Assembly: GCF_963924675.1 (NCBI RefSeq)
Contig: NC_089240.1
Span: 501,001 to 565,000, forward strand
DNA length: 64,000 nucleotides
Direction of reading: 5' to 3'
From: Phocoena phocoena
Taxonomy: Eukaryota > Chordata > Mammalia > Artiodactyla > Phocoenidae
Shown here: positions 22,070 to 34,244 of the stretch, one piece after another
Layout of the letters: the number at the start of each line of letters is the position of its first letter
Numbering within the stretch: the first letter of the stretch is position 1
Notes under the pieces: generated by a model
Database searches by the model: none
What the model was told of the DNA's origin: nothing
What the model saw: the letters and a program-made list of their open reading frames with translations, nothing else
Made by a program: the position numbers and the translations under genes

Positions 22070-22263
22070 TTGCGATACACGGGCCTCTCACTGTTGTGGC
22101 CTCTCCCGTTGTGGAGCACAGGCTCCAGACATGCAGGCTCAGCGGCCATGGCTCACGGGCCCAGCCGCTCCGCGGCATGTGGGATCTTCCCGGACCGGGG
22201 CACAAACCCACGTCCTCTGCATCGGCAGGCGGACTCTCAACCACTGCGCCACCAGGGAAGCCC
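22043..22263 (-). mobile_element. CHR-2-type SINE, antisense
   Basis: A short-form CHR-2 SINE on the minus strand with a long T run on the left (about 22043-22068) and CCACCAGGGAAGCCC at its head. The target duplication TAACATTGC lies at 22034-22042 and again from 22264. It inserted inside the old L1. Confidence 0.93.
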
Positions 22264-23217
22264 TAACATTGCTTTTTAATGTCTCTTTTCTATCTTTCAT
22301 TGTTTTCTTGATAAGACTTGTCAGGGGTATATAATTTGTGTTAGTCTTTTCACATAGCCCATTTTGGTTCCGTTGATTTTTGCTGTGTTATGTTCATTCA
22401 TTAATTAATTAGTTTCTGTTATTTCTTTGGGTTTCATTACTTTTCTGACTTTCTGAGATGGGGTCTTAACTCACTGATTTCCAGCCTTTCTTCCTTTTTA
22501 TAAAAGAATTTAAAGCTGTAAATTTCCCCCCACAAATCTGCTTAGACTGCACTTAAATTTTGATGGGTCATACTTTTATAACCATTCTGATTGAAATACT
22601 TCCCAGTGTTTGTTTTGATTTCCTCTTTGGCTCGTGGGTTATTTGAAAGTGCAGGGCTTAACCGTCAGACTTAAGGGATTTTCTAGTTATCTTTTCATTA
22701 TTTACTTCCAGCTTAATTGTACTGGAGCCGGAAAATGTACTTTATACGATTTCAATCCCCGATGTCTATAGAAATTTGGTTAATGGCTCAGCATATGGTT
22801 AAATCTTGTAAATGTTTCATGGGTGCTTGAAAAGGGTAAATATTCTGCGGTCATTGGTTATAGAGTTCTAAATCTACTCACGAGGCAAAACTCAGAGTAC
22901 AAGATTTGAACAAAATTAAATTCTTAAACCCACGATTGGGTTTTGACATGCTTATTCTACTACTAAAAAAGTACGTTAAAATGTCCTAATAAAACTGTGG
23001 ACTGCTTATTTTACTTCCTCTCAGTTTTGCTTTGTATGTTTTGAATCTTTGTTATCAGGTGCATACAAGTTTGTAATTGTTTTGTATTCTTGGAGAATTG
23101 AGCCTTTTATCATAAAAAAGTTTTTCTCTTCATCTTTAGTATTTATTTAAGTTCTACTTTGAGACTAATGTAGCCTCACTAGGTTTTGTTGTTGTTGTTG
23201 TTAATATTTGCATAGTA

Positions 23218-23869
23218 CAGTCAATTATCATTATTCATGGTAGATGTGCTCTATGAAGTCCCCATAAATAATAAAATTAGTGAAGATGGACCCTTTGTTC
23301 CTAGGGAAAACATGATATTAAGTCTCTATGATCCTCTAGTGACAACATTTCATCAACAGATCAAAATGTAACCTTATTTTATCATGTTTCTTCTTAAAGA
23401 CTCCTCGTTGAATACATTATTGTGGATTCATCCACACTGAACTCACAACCAACAGCGCTATAACTCTTGCCTGAACCAAGCTCATCTAACACACATATTT
23501 TCTCTGTAAAGCACAGCACAGCCTTCTTGCACTAAGTAACACCAGCTAGAATTTCTTCACTTGCTTAGGGTCATTTTTAAATAGCAAAGTCACCAACAAA
23601 AAGCACACGAATGCAAAAAAAATGTCCTAAAGTAGACTGAGAAAAAGAAACTGGTTCACAGTCTGAGAGTTGAAACAAGAAGACTGAGCATCACCCATCC
23701 AACCTCAGCTGGGACCGTGCGCCTCAGGTGACTCACACTTCCCACCAAACCTCACATGTCTACAAATAAGTGGGAAAACATTGTGAGTATCAATTTTGGG
23801 GTTACACATAAATTTAAGCAAGTAGACAACTCTGCAAATACAAAATCTTTGAAGAATGAGGATGGACTA
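23218..23869 (-). mobile_element. Tigger-type (TcMar) DNA transposon, internally deleted
   Basis: The terminal inverted repeats are decayed but visible: CAGTCAATTATCATTATTC at 23218 and, read backward from 23869, TAGTCCATCCTCATTC. The sequence is flanked by TA on both sides. Antisense remnants of the transposase start region lie near 23510-23620 (the CTTCTTGCACTAAGTAACAC area). It is far too short to encode a transposase. The element sits inside the antisense L1, so it is younger than that L1. Confidence 0.7.
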
Positions 23870-24124
23870 TTTATTTTCCCACGTCTTTATTTGAACACTT
23901 TCCTTACATTTTAGATGTCTCTTAGGCAGCCTACAATTGTTTTGTTTAAATCTAGTTTGATTATCTCTGCTTTTTTAATTGGTGCATTTAGCTGATTTAC
24001 ATTTAATATAATTCTTGATGTTTTGGAGTTAAAATCCATTCCTCTTTCTCACTAGCAAAACTGCACCAGCTCTGAAAGGTGAAGATGTAGTTTATCAATG
24101 GGGCACATGAAGAAGGCTGACGAT

Positions 24125-24335
24125 TCTTCTTGGGGGGATAGTTAACCTATGTATGTGTACATGTATGTGTGTGCACATGTGTGTATAAGACGTGTGACTG
24201 TTTTGGGTGTATGTGTGTACCTATGTGAGAGATGTGAGGGTTCCTGATGTGTATGTATATGTGAGAGGTGTGTGTACATGTGTGTGCACGTCAGGGTGTA
24301 TTCGAGTGTGCATATGTGTGATGGTTGCCAGGAAT
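24125..24335 (+). repeat. Degenerate (TG)n-rich tract
   Basis: TGTG words interrupted by TA and GA steps run for about 200 bp. No clean unit longer than the dinucleotide is visible. Confidence 0.7.
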
Positions 24336-24995
24336 ACCGATGTGGTCTCAGGCCATAACATGGGGTCCCACTTCATCCTGAGATGGTCAGGCAGCTTCTG
24401 GAGGATGGCCTGGTGGTGGTAGCCAATGACACACAAACGGGAGGTGAGCAGGACAGTGAGACGGTGGTGGGGACACTTCTAGAATCTTCTGCATTTGGAG
24501 AAAGATGGGGGGTCTGGAGGTATTCAGCCCAAAGAATAAAAACCTCCCAGGAAAAGAAGAACTAGGCAAGGCAAGGCTGTGATATTTGCCTGCAAATATT
24601 TGAAAGTCAGCCATGTGGAAGAGCCATTCGGGCTTCCCTTTACAGTCTAACATACAGGGTAAGGAATCATGCACCCAGGAGACCAATTTCAGGTCCACAC
24701 AAAGAAGGGATGTCTAAACACCAGAGCTGTGCAAGGGAGAAATAGATGCTTAACGAGGGGGTGCGTCTTCCATCACTGGATGTATGCAAGCACAGCCTGA
24801 ATTCGTGCTCAGGGAACACTGACAACAGGTCCAAGATGGGGTCAGAGGCTGAAGTCCAAGACCCAGCAGGTCTTTCAAAACCTTGCAGTCTGGGAGAAGA
24901 CAATTCATTGCTGTGTGCGCCAGCATCCTCTCCTCACTTCTAGGAAAGCCAGATGAATCTCTTCAAAATTGAAAATGCCTCTTTGCATCTTTTTG
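24336..24995. other. Unique sequence
   Basis: No repeat or exon recognised. Confidence 0.4.
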
Positions 24996-24999
24996 GACC

Positions 25000-25185
25000 A
25001 CAGAACGTCTCCAGTGGAAAGAACAGCCACATCATTCTGGGCAGAGTTGGCAAATTCCTCGTAAAATGAACGATTGTACAGTACGGCCTTCGTCTGGAGT
25101 GCCACATTATCCGTAATTCGTCCCCGAAGGAAACTGAGCAGTTTGTAACAATGCAAGAAACACGAATCCTTGCAGTCCAATTTCA
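25000..25185. promoter_or_regulatory. Possible conserved noncoding block
   Basis: This non-repetitive stretch retains several CpG dinucleotides in otherwise AT-rich text (CGTAAAATGAACG, TTATCCGTAATTCGTCC). That is unusual outside constrained or recently inserted DNA. It is followed by an A18 run at 25189-25206. Confidence 0.3.
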
Positions 25186-25284
25186 GTCCAAAAAAAAAAA
25201 AAAAAAGTCCTGAAAGATCAGATTTTCTTTTCTTATGATACATTTAGAAATTTAGTCCAGAATAATCAAGCTTTTTTTTTTTTT

Positions 25285-25510
25285 AAGTCTGCATTTAATC
25301 CGGGAAAGTCTCAAGGGCCTTAAATTTCCAACATAAAGCCAGGAGGACTTTCGGAACTTGGCATGTTGCTCTTTAAAGTGGAACAGCAAAGCAAACGAGG
25401 TTCTCGGATAACTTCCCATAATAAACGTCTGGGGGCAATTTAGAGAAAGAAAGGGAGACCCTTCAAAATTTCTCGAGGGATTAGGAAAAGATAATAGTGA
25501 TTGACAGGTG
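25285..25510. promoter_or_regulatory. Possible conserved noncoding block
   Basis: AT-rich unique DNA preserves CpGs and AT-rich motifs (TGCATTTAATCCGGG near 25291, CATAATAAACGTCTGG near 25417). It is separated from the preceding block by a T run at 25271-25283. Confidence 0.3.
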
Positions 25511-26105
25511 GGGAAAATGTCCTGGTTTCTCTTTTGCAAGAGGGGTTGAGGAAGGAGATGAGATTTTCAAAAGGTCTTCTCTCCTCCTCAAGGCAGACAA
25601 TGACATCCCCCATCTTTCGTGGTGCCTACATTTCTTGCATTGTTCTCTTGTACACAATTATAGTTGCTTGCACCTTCTCGCCATTAGACCAGGACCCTTT
25701 GAGGACATGGCTGGTGACTTTCTAAGGAGAGTTTATGAAGGGCGTGGTGGGGATGCCGTATTCACCAAGTCTTTCATCTTCTGCATTCAGAGGCTCCACC
25801 GTCTGGAGCCTCACTCACCCTGGAGGCAAGAGCTAGCATTAAAAGGACACCACTGGGGTGTGGTCACTCATCCTCTGATTTGAAGCACAGCATCCTTTCT
25901 TCCAAAGCGAGCACTTTCTGGTGGATTCTGTCTCACCAATGGTGCCATGAATTATTGGCTGCCTTTCTTTTCAAAGGTTGTGAACAGTTCCGTTGGGGCA
26001 TCTTCGCTTTCCCAAATGAAATAGAGATGCAGTAGTTACGTTGCTTGGTCCGAGTAGCTATTGCCTTGGGGATTCCGTTTTAAAATCCTACTAGTTTGGG
26101 AAAGA
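25511..26105. other. Unique sequence
   Basis: No repeat or exon recognised. The 128-codon frame at 25497-25883 has no domain signature. Confidence 0.4.
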
Positions 26106-26107
26106 TG

Positions 26108-26560
26108 CTCTGTTAGTTTCCCAGGGCTTCTGCAACAAAATACCACAGATGGGGCTGCTTAAAACAGAGATTTGTGGTCTCACGGTTCTGGAGCTCAGAG
26201 GTCTCTGAAATCAAAGTGTTGGCAGGGTTGCTTCCTTCTGGAGACTCAGAGGGAGAATCCATTCCAGGCTTCTCCCCGAGCTTCTAGGGGCTGCCCCAAA
26301 TCCTTGGCTTGCAGCTGCATTGCTCCCATTTCTATTCCATCTTCACAGGACGTCTCCTTGTGTGCTCATCTGTGTCCAAATTTCTCCGCCTTATAAGGAC
26401 ACCAGCCTTACTGGATGAAGGCCCACGCTTCTCCAGTATGACCCATCTTAACTCACTACATCTGCAATGACCTTATTTCCAAACAAGGTCACTATTTGAG
26501 GTCCTGGGGGTAGAACTTCAGCACAGGAATTTTGGGAGGACACAGTTTCACCCCTAGAAG
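26108..26560 (-). mobile_element. MLT1-type solo LTR, antisense
   Basis: Landmarks in order are GCAACAAAATACCACAGATG near 26131, GGTTCTGGAGCTCAGAGG near 26183, CCTTATAAGGACACCAGCC near 26390, GACCTTATTTCCAAACAAGG near 26470, and GAATTTTGGGAGGACACAG near 26527. Both ends are nearly complete, without internal sequence. Confidence 0.85.
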
Positions 26561-27205
26561 ATGAGGATACATGTAAATACAACATGATAACCCCCTTATC
26601 CCCCTCCCTGCCAAAAAAAGGACAGACGATAAACGCATTGAGACACATTGGCTCAGGCGGTGTGCAAAGTTGGTCTTAGTACTTCACGGAGTGTCTGGGG
26701 GGTTGGACCCCAAATGGGCAGAATGAACAGTGTGTAACTCAAAGAATTAGAAAGACAGAGAGAATTGTGGAGCAGAAAGCTAGAAATGAGTGAAAATGTG
26801 CAAATATTTGTAGCTAAGGGTATCGTTGGCGCCAGGACCCAGGAGAATTGCCATCCACGTTGGCTAAGAATTTAGGTCGTGCTGCCTGAAACTCAGTGCG
26901 ATTGGGTACTGTTGGAAGAGTTGATTGATTGTTGGCTGTGATTCTGGGGAAGACAGGGTGTAAGAACACATCAGGGGGCAGGGTGGAGGTGGGCGCTGCA
27001 CCTCGGGAGCTATCTGGGAAGCGGGGGTGGGCAGTGGAGAGTCGGGGTCTATGGAGTGGGCGGGGAGGGGGGAGCCGTGGTCCATGAGGCACAGCTGGGG
27101 TGCCAGGAGCCTGGATTGGGGTGGAGGCTGTCTTCTCCTTTCCCCCCTTCCCCATATGGCATCGGGGTCCTCAGGTGTCTGCAGTGAGGGGCTAGTTCAG
27201 AGCTG
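26561..27205. other. Unique sequence
   Basis: No repeat or gene recognised. The G-rich part at 26970-27120 gives spurious Pro-rich frames on the minus strand. Confidence 0.4.
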
Positions 27206-27211
27206 CTGATG

Positions 27212-28150
27212 CTTTTTTTTTTTTTTCATCTTTATTGAGGTGTGATGGACATATAACATGGTGATGATTTGATCGCTGTTTATATTATGAAAGGATTTTC
27301 CCCCCAAATCTAGTTAATGGAAACATACGTCACCTCAGATATTTATCTTTTTTCTACTTTGGTAAGAGCATTTAAGTTCTAGTCTCTCAGCAAATTCCAA
27401 TGATAGAAAACACGGTTGTCAACCATAGTCACCATGTTTTACATTAGGTGTTTAGCCTGTATTCCTCTTACAGCTGAAAGTTTGTTCTCATTTACCAACC
27501 TCTTCCTGTTTCCCCAACTCCAAAGATGCTTCTGTTTCGTTTTTTTTTTTAATTGAATGAAAGATTCTTTAAATTCTCTAGTGCTTTGCAAGTTTCAAAA
27601 CTCTCACACACATAATTTCATATAATCCCATAGAAATCCTTTTTCTCCCCTACTCTTTTTTTTTTTTTTCTCTCCCCTACTCTTATCTTGCCCGCTCTCT
27701 CCCCACTGGGACCCACTAGTTTGTTCTCTGTATCTGTGAGTCTGTTTCTTCTTCATTATTTTCTCTGGTTTGTTTTATTTTTTAGATTCCACAGATAAGT
27801 GATATCATATGGTTATTTGTCTTTCTCTGTATGGCTTATTTCACTGAGCATAATACCCTCCAAGTCCATCCATGTTTTTGCAAACTGCAGAATTTCTTTT
27901 TTTTTTTTTATGGCTGAGAAGTATTCCATTGTATGTATATATTCCACATCTTCTGTATCCATTCCTCTTTTTTTTTAATTAGGGAAATGTGTTTTTAATA
28001 AATTAATATTTTTGATGGACCCTTAGGTTGTCCCTATGTCTTGGCTATTATAAATAGTGCTGCTATGAACTTTGGGGTGCATGTGTCTTTTCAAATTAAT
28101 GTCTTTTGGGTTTTTTGGGGTATATACACCCAGGAGTGGAATTCTCAATA
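27212..28150 (-). mobile_element. Old L1 3' UTR and ORF2 end, antisense
   Basis: A T14 run starts the element, followed by TTTATTGAGGTGTGATGGAC near 27231, TCAACCATAGTCACCATG near 27419, GATTCCACAGATAAGTGATATC near 27785, AAGTCCATCCATGTTTTTGC near 27862, and GGCTATTATAAATAGTGCTGC near 28043. Extra T runs at 27540, 27655 and 27898 are probably slippage expansions. Confidence 0.88.
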
Positions 28151-28249
28151 CTCAGTTTCATAGCATTGCACAATAATGCACACCCATATCAAAGAGGATG
28201 GTGCGTCTTTGCCACTACGCTATTACATACACCTACATGCTTCTGTATC

Positions 28250-28900
28250 TGTTTATTTATTACATACATTTATAAAGTGTATCAATTTATATCTGTTTTA
28301 TTTAGATTTTAAATCCATTAAGATAGGTTTATTAATACTGATTATATATACACACACATTTATGGTAGTATATATACATATATATCTTTTGTATACATAT
28401 GTGTTTATTTGTAGAAATACATATAAATCTTTACATAAATACGTATATATGCTTCTGTATTTATGTCTATTATATACATATTGCATCTGTATATTGTGTA
28501 TCTATGTCTATTTTATTTAGATTTTAGATCTAATTTGAAGTTATTTATAGATATAGCTATCTATATTATCTATATCGATTTCCATATATATATGTAACTT
28601 TCATATACACATGTATGTATATAAAAATATGCCTTTATATGGGTTCATACATTTTCTGTATTTATGTCTTTTTATATACGTATTTTATATATATGGATGG
28701 ATGGATCTATTTATAGCTATTTTATTTAGATTTTTAGATCTATTAATGTAGATTTATTTATATAGGTGCCATATATTTTTTATATGTGGAAAATATATAT
28801 ACATGTGTATCTTTTATGCATACCTGTATATATACACACACGCCTCTTTATATATATACGTGTATATCTTTTTATACAAGCACACATATACCTAGAAAGA
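28250..28900. repeat. AT-rich repeat with a period of about 210 bp
   Basis: The word TTTTATTTAGATTTT recurs at 28296, 28511 and 28720, spaced 215 and 209 bp apart. Each copy is followed by TATAT/ACACAC text and preceded by TCTGTATTTATGTCT-like text. This suggests three diverged copies of a unit of about 210 bp, overlaid by TATA and GGAT microsatellite growth. Confidence 0.7.
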
Positions 28901-30745
28901 GGCTTCAGCTTCAAGCTAAGAGACAGGTGACATGTAAAAGCTGTTTCTGAGGAAACTGGAGCCACATATTCCCTCCGCTTTCTTCTCGCTCTGACTACAT
29001 GTGTTTAAATAACAGTGTGCCCTTAAATAGATATTTTTGAGAAGTTGTGGTTAGTCTAGCTTGTATTACATGTTGAGCTCTGAGGGTAAGTGACATATTT
29101 TCCCTAGAATGCCTTGTCCCTCTGTGCATCCTGCTCGGTAGAAGCTTAATAAATATTACCGGTGAGACAGCAAGCTGCATGGCAGGGTGATTATTCCAGT
29201 GTGTTTATGCAACTCGCTAATTTTAAGCAAGTAGAGAGTTCATTTATAATGAACGCCTCCCGTCGTAAGAAGCATGGATTTGTCACTCCACACTCTCTCC
29301 CCAGCATGTCTGCATTTTTAAAATACAAGTCTAACCAAGATCTCCAAAAGGCATCTGAAAAATGTTTTAATGTGTATAAACCCTTCATTTCCCCATGGTC
29401 GGACAGCTCAAAAATAGATGAATGGATTTCTGAAACTTTCCCAGAAAATCCCTCTTGGGCTAAAACTAACATTCAGTGCAGAAAATAATGGGAAAGCATA
29501 AAATACTGAAAGAAGGGGTTTAGAGTAGAATTATAATTTCAGTCGAAAGAATAGCCTTGTTATACTGACACGAAACTCATATTTCAGGTAGCGTTAGGAA
29601 ATCTGATCTGGTGATGAAGAAACTCGAGATGGTTTTAGTCATTTCCATCACAAATCCAAAGAACACCATCACAGATTTATAAGAACCTGGACCCCCTATT
29701 TTTGGCAACAAAATGGTATCATTAGGGTTTTTTTTTTAAATAAACTTTTATTAGAGAAAGAGTTACCAGCCTCTATCAAAAGTCATAGTTTTATACAACG
29801 ATGCCTTCCTTGCCTTGTTTTATCAAGAAATATTAATATTGCTGCCTCCCTACGCCTTGCCAGCTCTGGCATAAGGTGACCCCTTATTTTAGCTCCCAAA
29901 GAGTACGATTTCTAAGCTCTTCGTAATCAGAAACCAAGAGTGAGAATCTGAATGCAGAGGAAAACATAACACAGGAAATAGATTCATCTGCTACATATAT
30001 TTTAGATGTTGAAAAATGAAGTGCTTTGGACAAAAAGAAATATCAGAGACACAAGATGGCAGATTTTTCCCCTCTCCTGGAATGTTCTTCTTATATAGAA
30101 TTAAAAATGAATTGAAAGACAAAAGGGGAACTTAAGAAAAAAATAAACGCACTTAGAGTCTCTTTGGAGGGTGAAACTCAGCTAAACAGAGAAACAAATT
30201 GGGCAGCTGGGATCTTTCTATTTGGTTTCAAGCTTGTTGATGATATCACCAGAATCCCTTTCATGCTTAAAAAGAATTATGCTAGGTTACCGGTCTTCAA
30301 TTTCGATTAAATCATGCAAAATGAAAAAACCAGAAGCACTAAGATATCTTTAAGGTTTAGTATTTCAAGCATGCACAAACATTTACCCTGACCTTCCCTT
30401 GTGGGATGGAGGTTGTATTTGTCTCTCTGTGTGCCTCCCTTTTCTGCTAATCTTTTTTCCATCTTTGCAATGTAGAAATCTTCCTTCTTGTGGGCTGCTA
30501 GAGTTCTTACCCATTTCCAAGTAATTCTATCTTTTAGACAAGTGAGGTTAGAAATGACAGGTTTATCCTGTGGTCACAGGATACACCATCTATATTAATT
30601 TCCTCTTTATTTCTTCTGGCCAAGTCTACTATTTCTCCAAAATATTTTTATTATGATTTAACATGAGTCTTTAAACATTTAAACCACCCCCAAGTGTGTG
30701 TATGTTAATTTTCAAAACTGGGGCTGTGTTTTCCATCAATCCCCC
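28901..30745. other. Mostly unique AT-rich sequence
   Basis: No repeat family or gene is recognised. The segment 29160-29480 has an open frame of 108 codons and retained CpG words (CGCCTCCCGTCGTAAG near 29252), and could be a CNE. An AATAAA-containing stretch at 29140 is not obviously part of a transcript. Confidence 0.35.
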
Positions 30746-30749
30746 CACT

Positions 30750-30778
30750 CTTTCTTTCTTTCTTTCTTTCTTTTTTTT
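30750..30778 (+). repeat. (TTTC)n microsatellite
   Basis: Six CTTT units followed by a T run. Confidence 0.9.
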
Positions 30779-30824
30779 CCTTTCCACTCAGTGCTTCAAC
30801 CATCATCCTTGCACTGGTTTAAGG

Positions 30825-31275
30825 AATCCAAATCTCACCCCCTCTGTGGCTGGCTTGAACCGGTGTCTGGAGCTTTAGTCCTAGAACTCCATCTGTTCTG
30901 GGTACATGCACCTGGTAACCTGTGTAACCAGCAAGCCCAAGATCCCTGGGACTTTTCTCTCCCTCAGGTAACAAGAATCCTGAAGGTAGGCTGCATGAGC
31001 TGGTGCAGAGTCTCAAAGATGTTGGGCAGATCTCTCTGCAATTTTTTTTTTTTTTTTGCTGTTCGCTGATGGCTTGTCACAAGATGGCTACTGTAGCTCC
31101 TGCCATCACGTCAACATTCCAGATGAAAAAAATAAGAAAAACCAACTGACAACATGGCAAAAACAGGGGAAACCATCAAGGGATATTATTCCCCTTTTAT
31201 AGAATTTGTCTGAAAGCCGCACCTGACTACGTGGCTGCCCTGATGTGTAAGAGAGGCTGGAAAACAAAAGAAAAA
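30825..31275 (+). mobile_element. Unclassified old interspersed repeat, tentative
   Basis: The GTCACAAGATGGCTACTGTAG region near 31077, CTCCTGCCATCACGTC, and later ACGTGGCTGCCCTGATG near 31230 and GAGAGGCTGGAAAAC recall a dispersed old mammalian repeat that I cannot name. A T15 run sits at 31040-31056. Confidence 0.35.
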
Positions 31276-31539
31276 TATGTCATATGTGGCTGGGCATCTG
31301 ACAAATCTTCCAAGATTGGAGTTGTGGAGTGAGGAAGAAGGGGAGTTGGGATAGAGAGGGCAGAGTTTCCTCAGTACACATGTTCAGTCGAAAATAGCTT
31401 CCTCCTGTTTCTTACATCCATGTAATATGTGCACATAATTCAACCTACACCTTTGAGCCTCAACTACCCGCCCAGCCCCCTACGAACTGGGGAGAATGAC
31501 AGACAGTTGCTGCTCCAGTGTCTGCGTCCCAGTGCAGGG

Positions 31540-32130
31540 AACAGACTAAAGAAATAAAGTGAACAAGGTAATGATTCTCAGAAGAAGGAAAACGGTGGCG
31601 GTGAGGGAAGCTGGTTTCTTTGGGGTGGCTGCACCCCTTAAGGAGATGATACTTCAGGTACATCTTCAAAAAGAGGAAGAAGTAGTCAGGGCAAGACCAG
31701 AAGAAGAGCATTTCAGGCAAGAATCAGCCCCTGCTGAGGTGACAGCTGTGAAGAGCTTGGTGTGTCCCTGGGAGGACCAGTGTGGCTGCCACGTGTAGGG
31801 CGTGGAGCTGGGGAGGACGGCCGTGGCTGGGAGCTGGGTTCTGTCGCAAATGCCGTGGATGACCCTGGACCACTCCAAGCCATGCAATTTCAAGGTCTGC
31901 CTTACGAGGTAGCAGGGCGGTCCTGGACCCTCCGTGCAGAGTGTGTGCATGCAAACAGGTGGGTGTGGGATTTTAGGGGAGCCCTGATGGTGGCTGCAGC
32001 AAAACCGTGGTCCAGAGCTGAGCAAGATGGATGGACTTGAGAAACTCTTTGGAAGTGGATCCAGCAGCACTTGCTGGCGGATTTGGGGGGATGGAATGAG
32101 GATGGAGATGGGCTTTTGGTTTTGGACCGA
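31540..32130 (-). mobile_element. Possible ancient L2-like LINE fragment
   Basis: The words AGAGCATTTCAGGCAAGAATC near 31705, GAAGAGCTTGGTGTGTCC near 31751, GACCAGTGTGGCTGCC near 31776, and ATGGTGGCTGCAGCAAAACC near 31987 follow the order of a very common old mammalian repeat I associate with antisense L2. The family name is uncertain. Confidence 0.4.
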
Positions 32131-32304
32131 GTTGTACAGCGGCTGGCAGAGCCCCTTCTGAGTTGGGGAAGTCAGGAGCAAGTGTTGGGGTTAGGGTTGA
32201 GTTTGGGGTGCATAGTGGTCATGCAGGGGAGATATCTGCTTGGCGGTTGAGGACAGAAATCTGGAGCATTGCGGATGGTCAAGGAGTGGACCTGGGTACA
32301 CTTA

Positions 32305-32530
32305 GGTTCATTCATTCATGCGTGAGCTCGTTCTACCATCTTTGGGATGACGCATGTTTATTCAGCACTTACTGAGCTAAGTGTTCTCCCCGTAATCCAC
32401 TGAGCAGAGGGGCCAGTTGCCCTGCAGTGTGTGTCACCGAGCTCCACCTCTGGGCTGAGCTGGGAGCCAGGGTCAGAAGGAGGGGATGACCTGGTCCCTG
32501 CTCTCAGAGAACATCCAGTCCTGGGATGGA
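32305..32530 (-). mobile_element. L2-like 3' end fragment, antisense
   Basis: TTCATTCATTCATGC near 32308, TTTATTCAGCACTTACTGAG near 32357 and GACCTGGTCCCTGCTCTCAG near 32488 match the antisense L2 3' terminus and the sequence following it. The copy is diverged. Confidence 0.45.
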
Positions 32531-33238
32531 CTTCTACGGATGTGGACAGCTGTTATGACATCCAGGTGAGGAGGTCAGGTGTGTCTTGTGGTCGGCTGTC
32601 TGGCCCCCTACCTGGAGTAGTGATGACGAGGCACAAATGTGGTCATTAGAGAGTTGGCAGTGTGAAAGTGCAGAGACAGCACAGGTGGCCATCACTAAAC
32701 TCTGAGAATGGTGTGCCCCTGGTGGTGGCTTCTGTTATGGGGTCATGTGGACCCCCTTGCCTTCGAGTGCACGGGGACTGGAGTGGGTGGACAGCCCACC
32801 ATGCTGCTTCTTTCGGGGGCATCGGAGAAATTAAAGGTGCACACCTTTAGGTGCTTTAGCGGAGCCTCAGAAGGACACGTGGGCAGGAAAAGGGTGATAG
32901 AAAACTCACAATGCAGAGCGGTGAGATGGTGTATACAGTCCCCGATGGGCTGAGAGCTGCCCGCAGATTCCGACGGCTGTCTGGTGTCCAGCAACAGCAG
33001 CTCCCATACCAGCTGCAAAGTGGGCTCTGAGTCTGCTGCCCCACCCACTGCTGAGGGCGCTGGGTCTGGTGGCCACCCCTCCTCCTCTTTCTTCACCAAA
33101 TTCTCCTCCTTTCTCCCCCTGCCCTTCCCCCCCTTCTCCTTTATACTAGAAATATTTGGTTCTTCTCCATCAGCTATGGCTGGTATAATCAAACAAAGAC
33201 ATTTAAATTGCTCCCAAGTTAAGCATTTAAAGTTCACT
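32531..33238. other. Unique sequence
   Basis: No repeat or exon recognised. The stretch at 33060-33145 is pyrimidine-rich. Confidence 0.4.
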
Positions 33239-33455
33239 GGGCTTCCCTGGTGGCGCAGTGGTTGGGAGTCCGCCTGCCGATGCAGGCGACGCGGGTTCGT
33301 GCCCCGGTCCGGGAAGATACTAAGTGCCGCGGAGCGGCTGGGCCCGTGAGCCGTGGCCGCTGAGCCTGCGCGTCCGGAGCCTGTGCTCCGCAACGGGAGA
33401 GGCCACAACGGTGAGAGGCCCGCGTATGGCAAAAAAAAAAAAAAAAAAAAAAAAG
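33239..33455 (+). mobile_element. CHR-2-type SINE
   Basis: A short-form CHR-2 SINE with a 24-nt A tail at 33431-33454 and many intact CpGs, pointing to a fairly recent insertion. I could not read a clean target duplication. Confidence 0.92.
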
Positions 33456-34240
33456 TCAATGCACTATTTTTAATAATGATAAGGTAAAAAAGGGAAGAGA
33501 CACATTTCAGAGTTAATTCTGAAATTAAAGAGACATACCCATCAAATATCACAACAGATCTTTAAAAGCCTACTTTAAAGAAAACACACATAAATATTGT
33601 TCTTTGGGGAAATATTTTGCTCTCTAAACATTTAATTAAATGTTCGATATTTTCAATAATCTACCAGAGCAATAAGTTCTATATTCTGCACACATTAAAG
33701 ATCCCATGTATATCCCTCCGGAAGCCCAGATTTGCAGCGGTCTCAGCAGAAAGTAAACAGAATTTAGAGCATTACAAAAGTTCACAGAACCTCTGTCTTT
33801 TCATCATTTTTGTCACAGCAAAGACTACAATAACAAAAAGAGAAGGTAAAAGTCAGCGCGTTGCTGAATTTTCTGTTCTTACCTTCTAAGATGTAGGAGT
33901 CCGTCTAAGAATTCCATAACAACAATGAAGAAAAACCACACTGAGGGGAATTCTATTTTAGATGTCTGTTAACAAATGTTACAGGAGATGCGTGGCACCA
34001 TAGTACGCAGTAGAAGCACACCATTAGGCAATCATGGCCCTTAAGGAACGCTTCCACCCCAGTCACCCATCTCGAAAGAGTGGAAACATCTGTAGGACTT
34101 ACCGATTCACTTCAATGTCTGTATTCTTGAATTTTCCGGTAATAAATGTAATCTGTAAGAATAAGTCTTTTGGGCCCCCTGTCAATGAGCATTTCTTGGT
34201 GTCCCAAGAAATCCTTAAAAGACTTGAACCATAGATTTTC
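33456..34240. other. Unique AT-rich sequence
   Basis: No repeat family or gene is recognised. 33540-33900 is smooth AT-rich text with some CpGs retained and could be a CNE. Confidence 0.35.
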
Positions 34241-34244
34241 TATT

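Larger units (their letters stand above)
21555..24050 (-). mobile_element. Long old L1 (L1M/HAL1-type) ORF2 relic, antisense, interrupted
   Basis: The plus strand carries decayed antisense ORF2 text throughout, such as GGCCTCATAAAAATGAGTCTGG near 21733 and GCTATCTGCACCTGG near 21846, then the TTAATTGGTGCATTTAGCTG region near 23977. Reading frames are destroyed. The relic is split by a CHR-2 SINE at 22043-22263 and a Tigger-type transposon at 23218-23869. Confidence 0.8.

Noticed and set aside
24905..25243. 112-codon minus-strand frame considered as an exon
   Set aside because: Contains a poly-Phe run from the A18 tract and has no splice-site or domain support.
32743..33552. 269-codon minus-strand open frame
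   Set aside because: About a quarter of it is translated CHR-2 SINE, and the rest has no domain.
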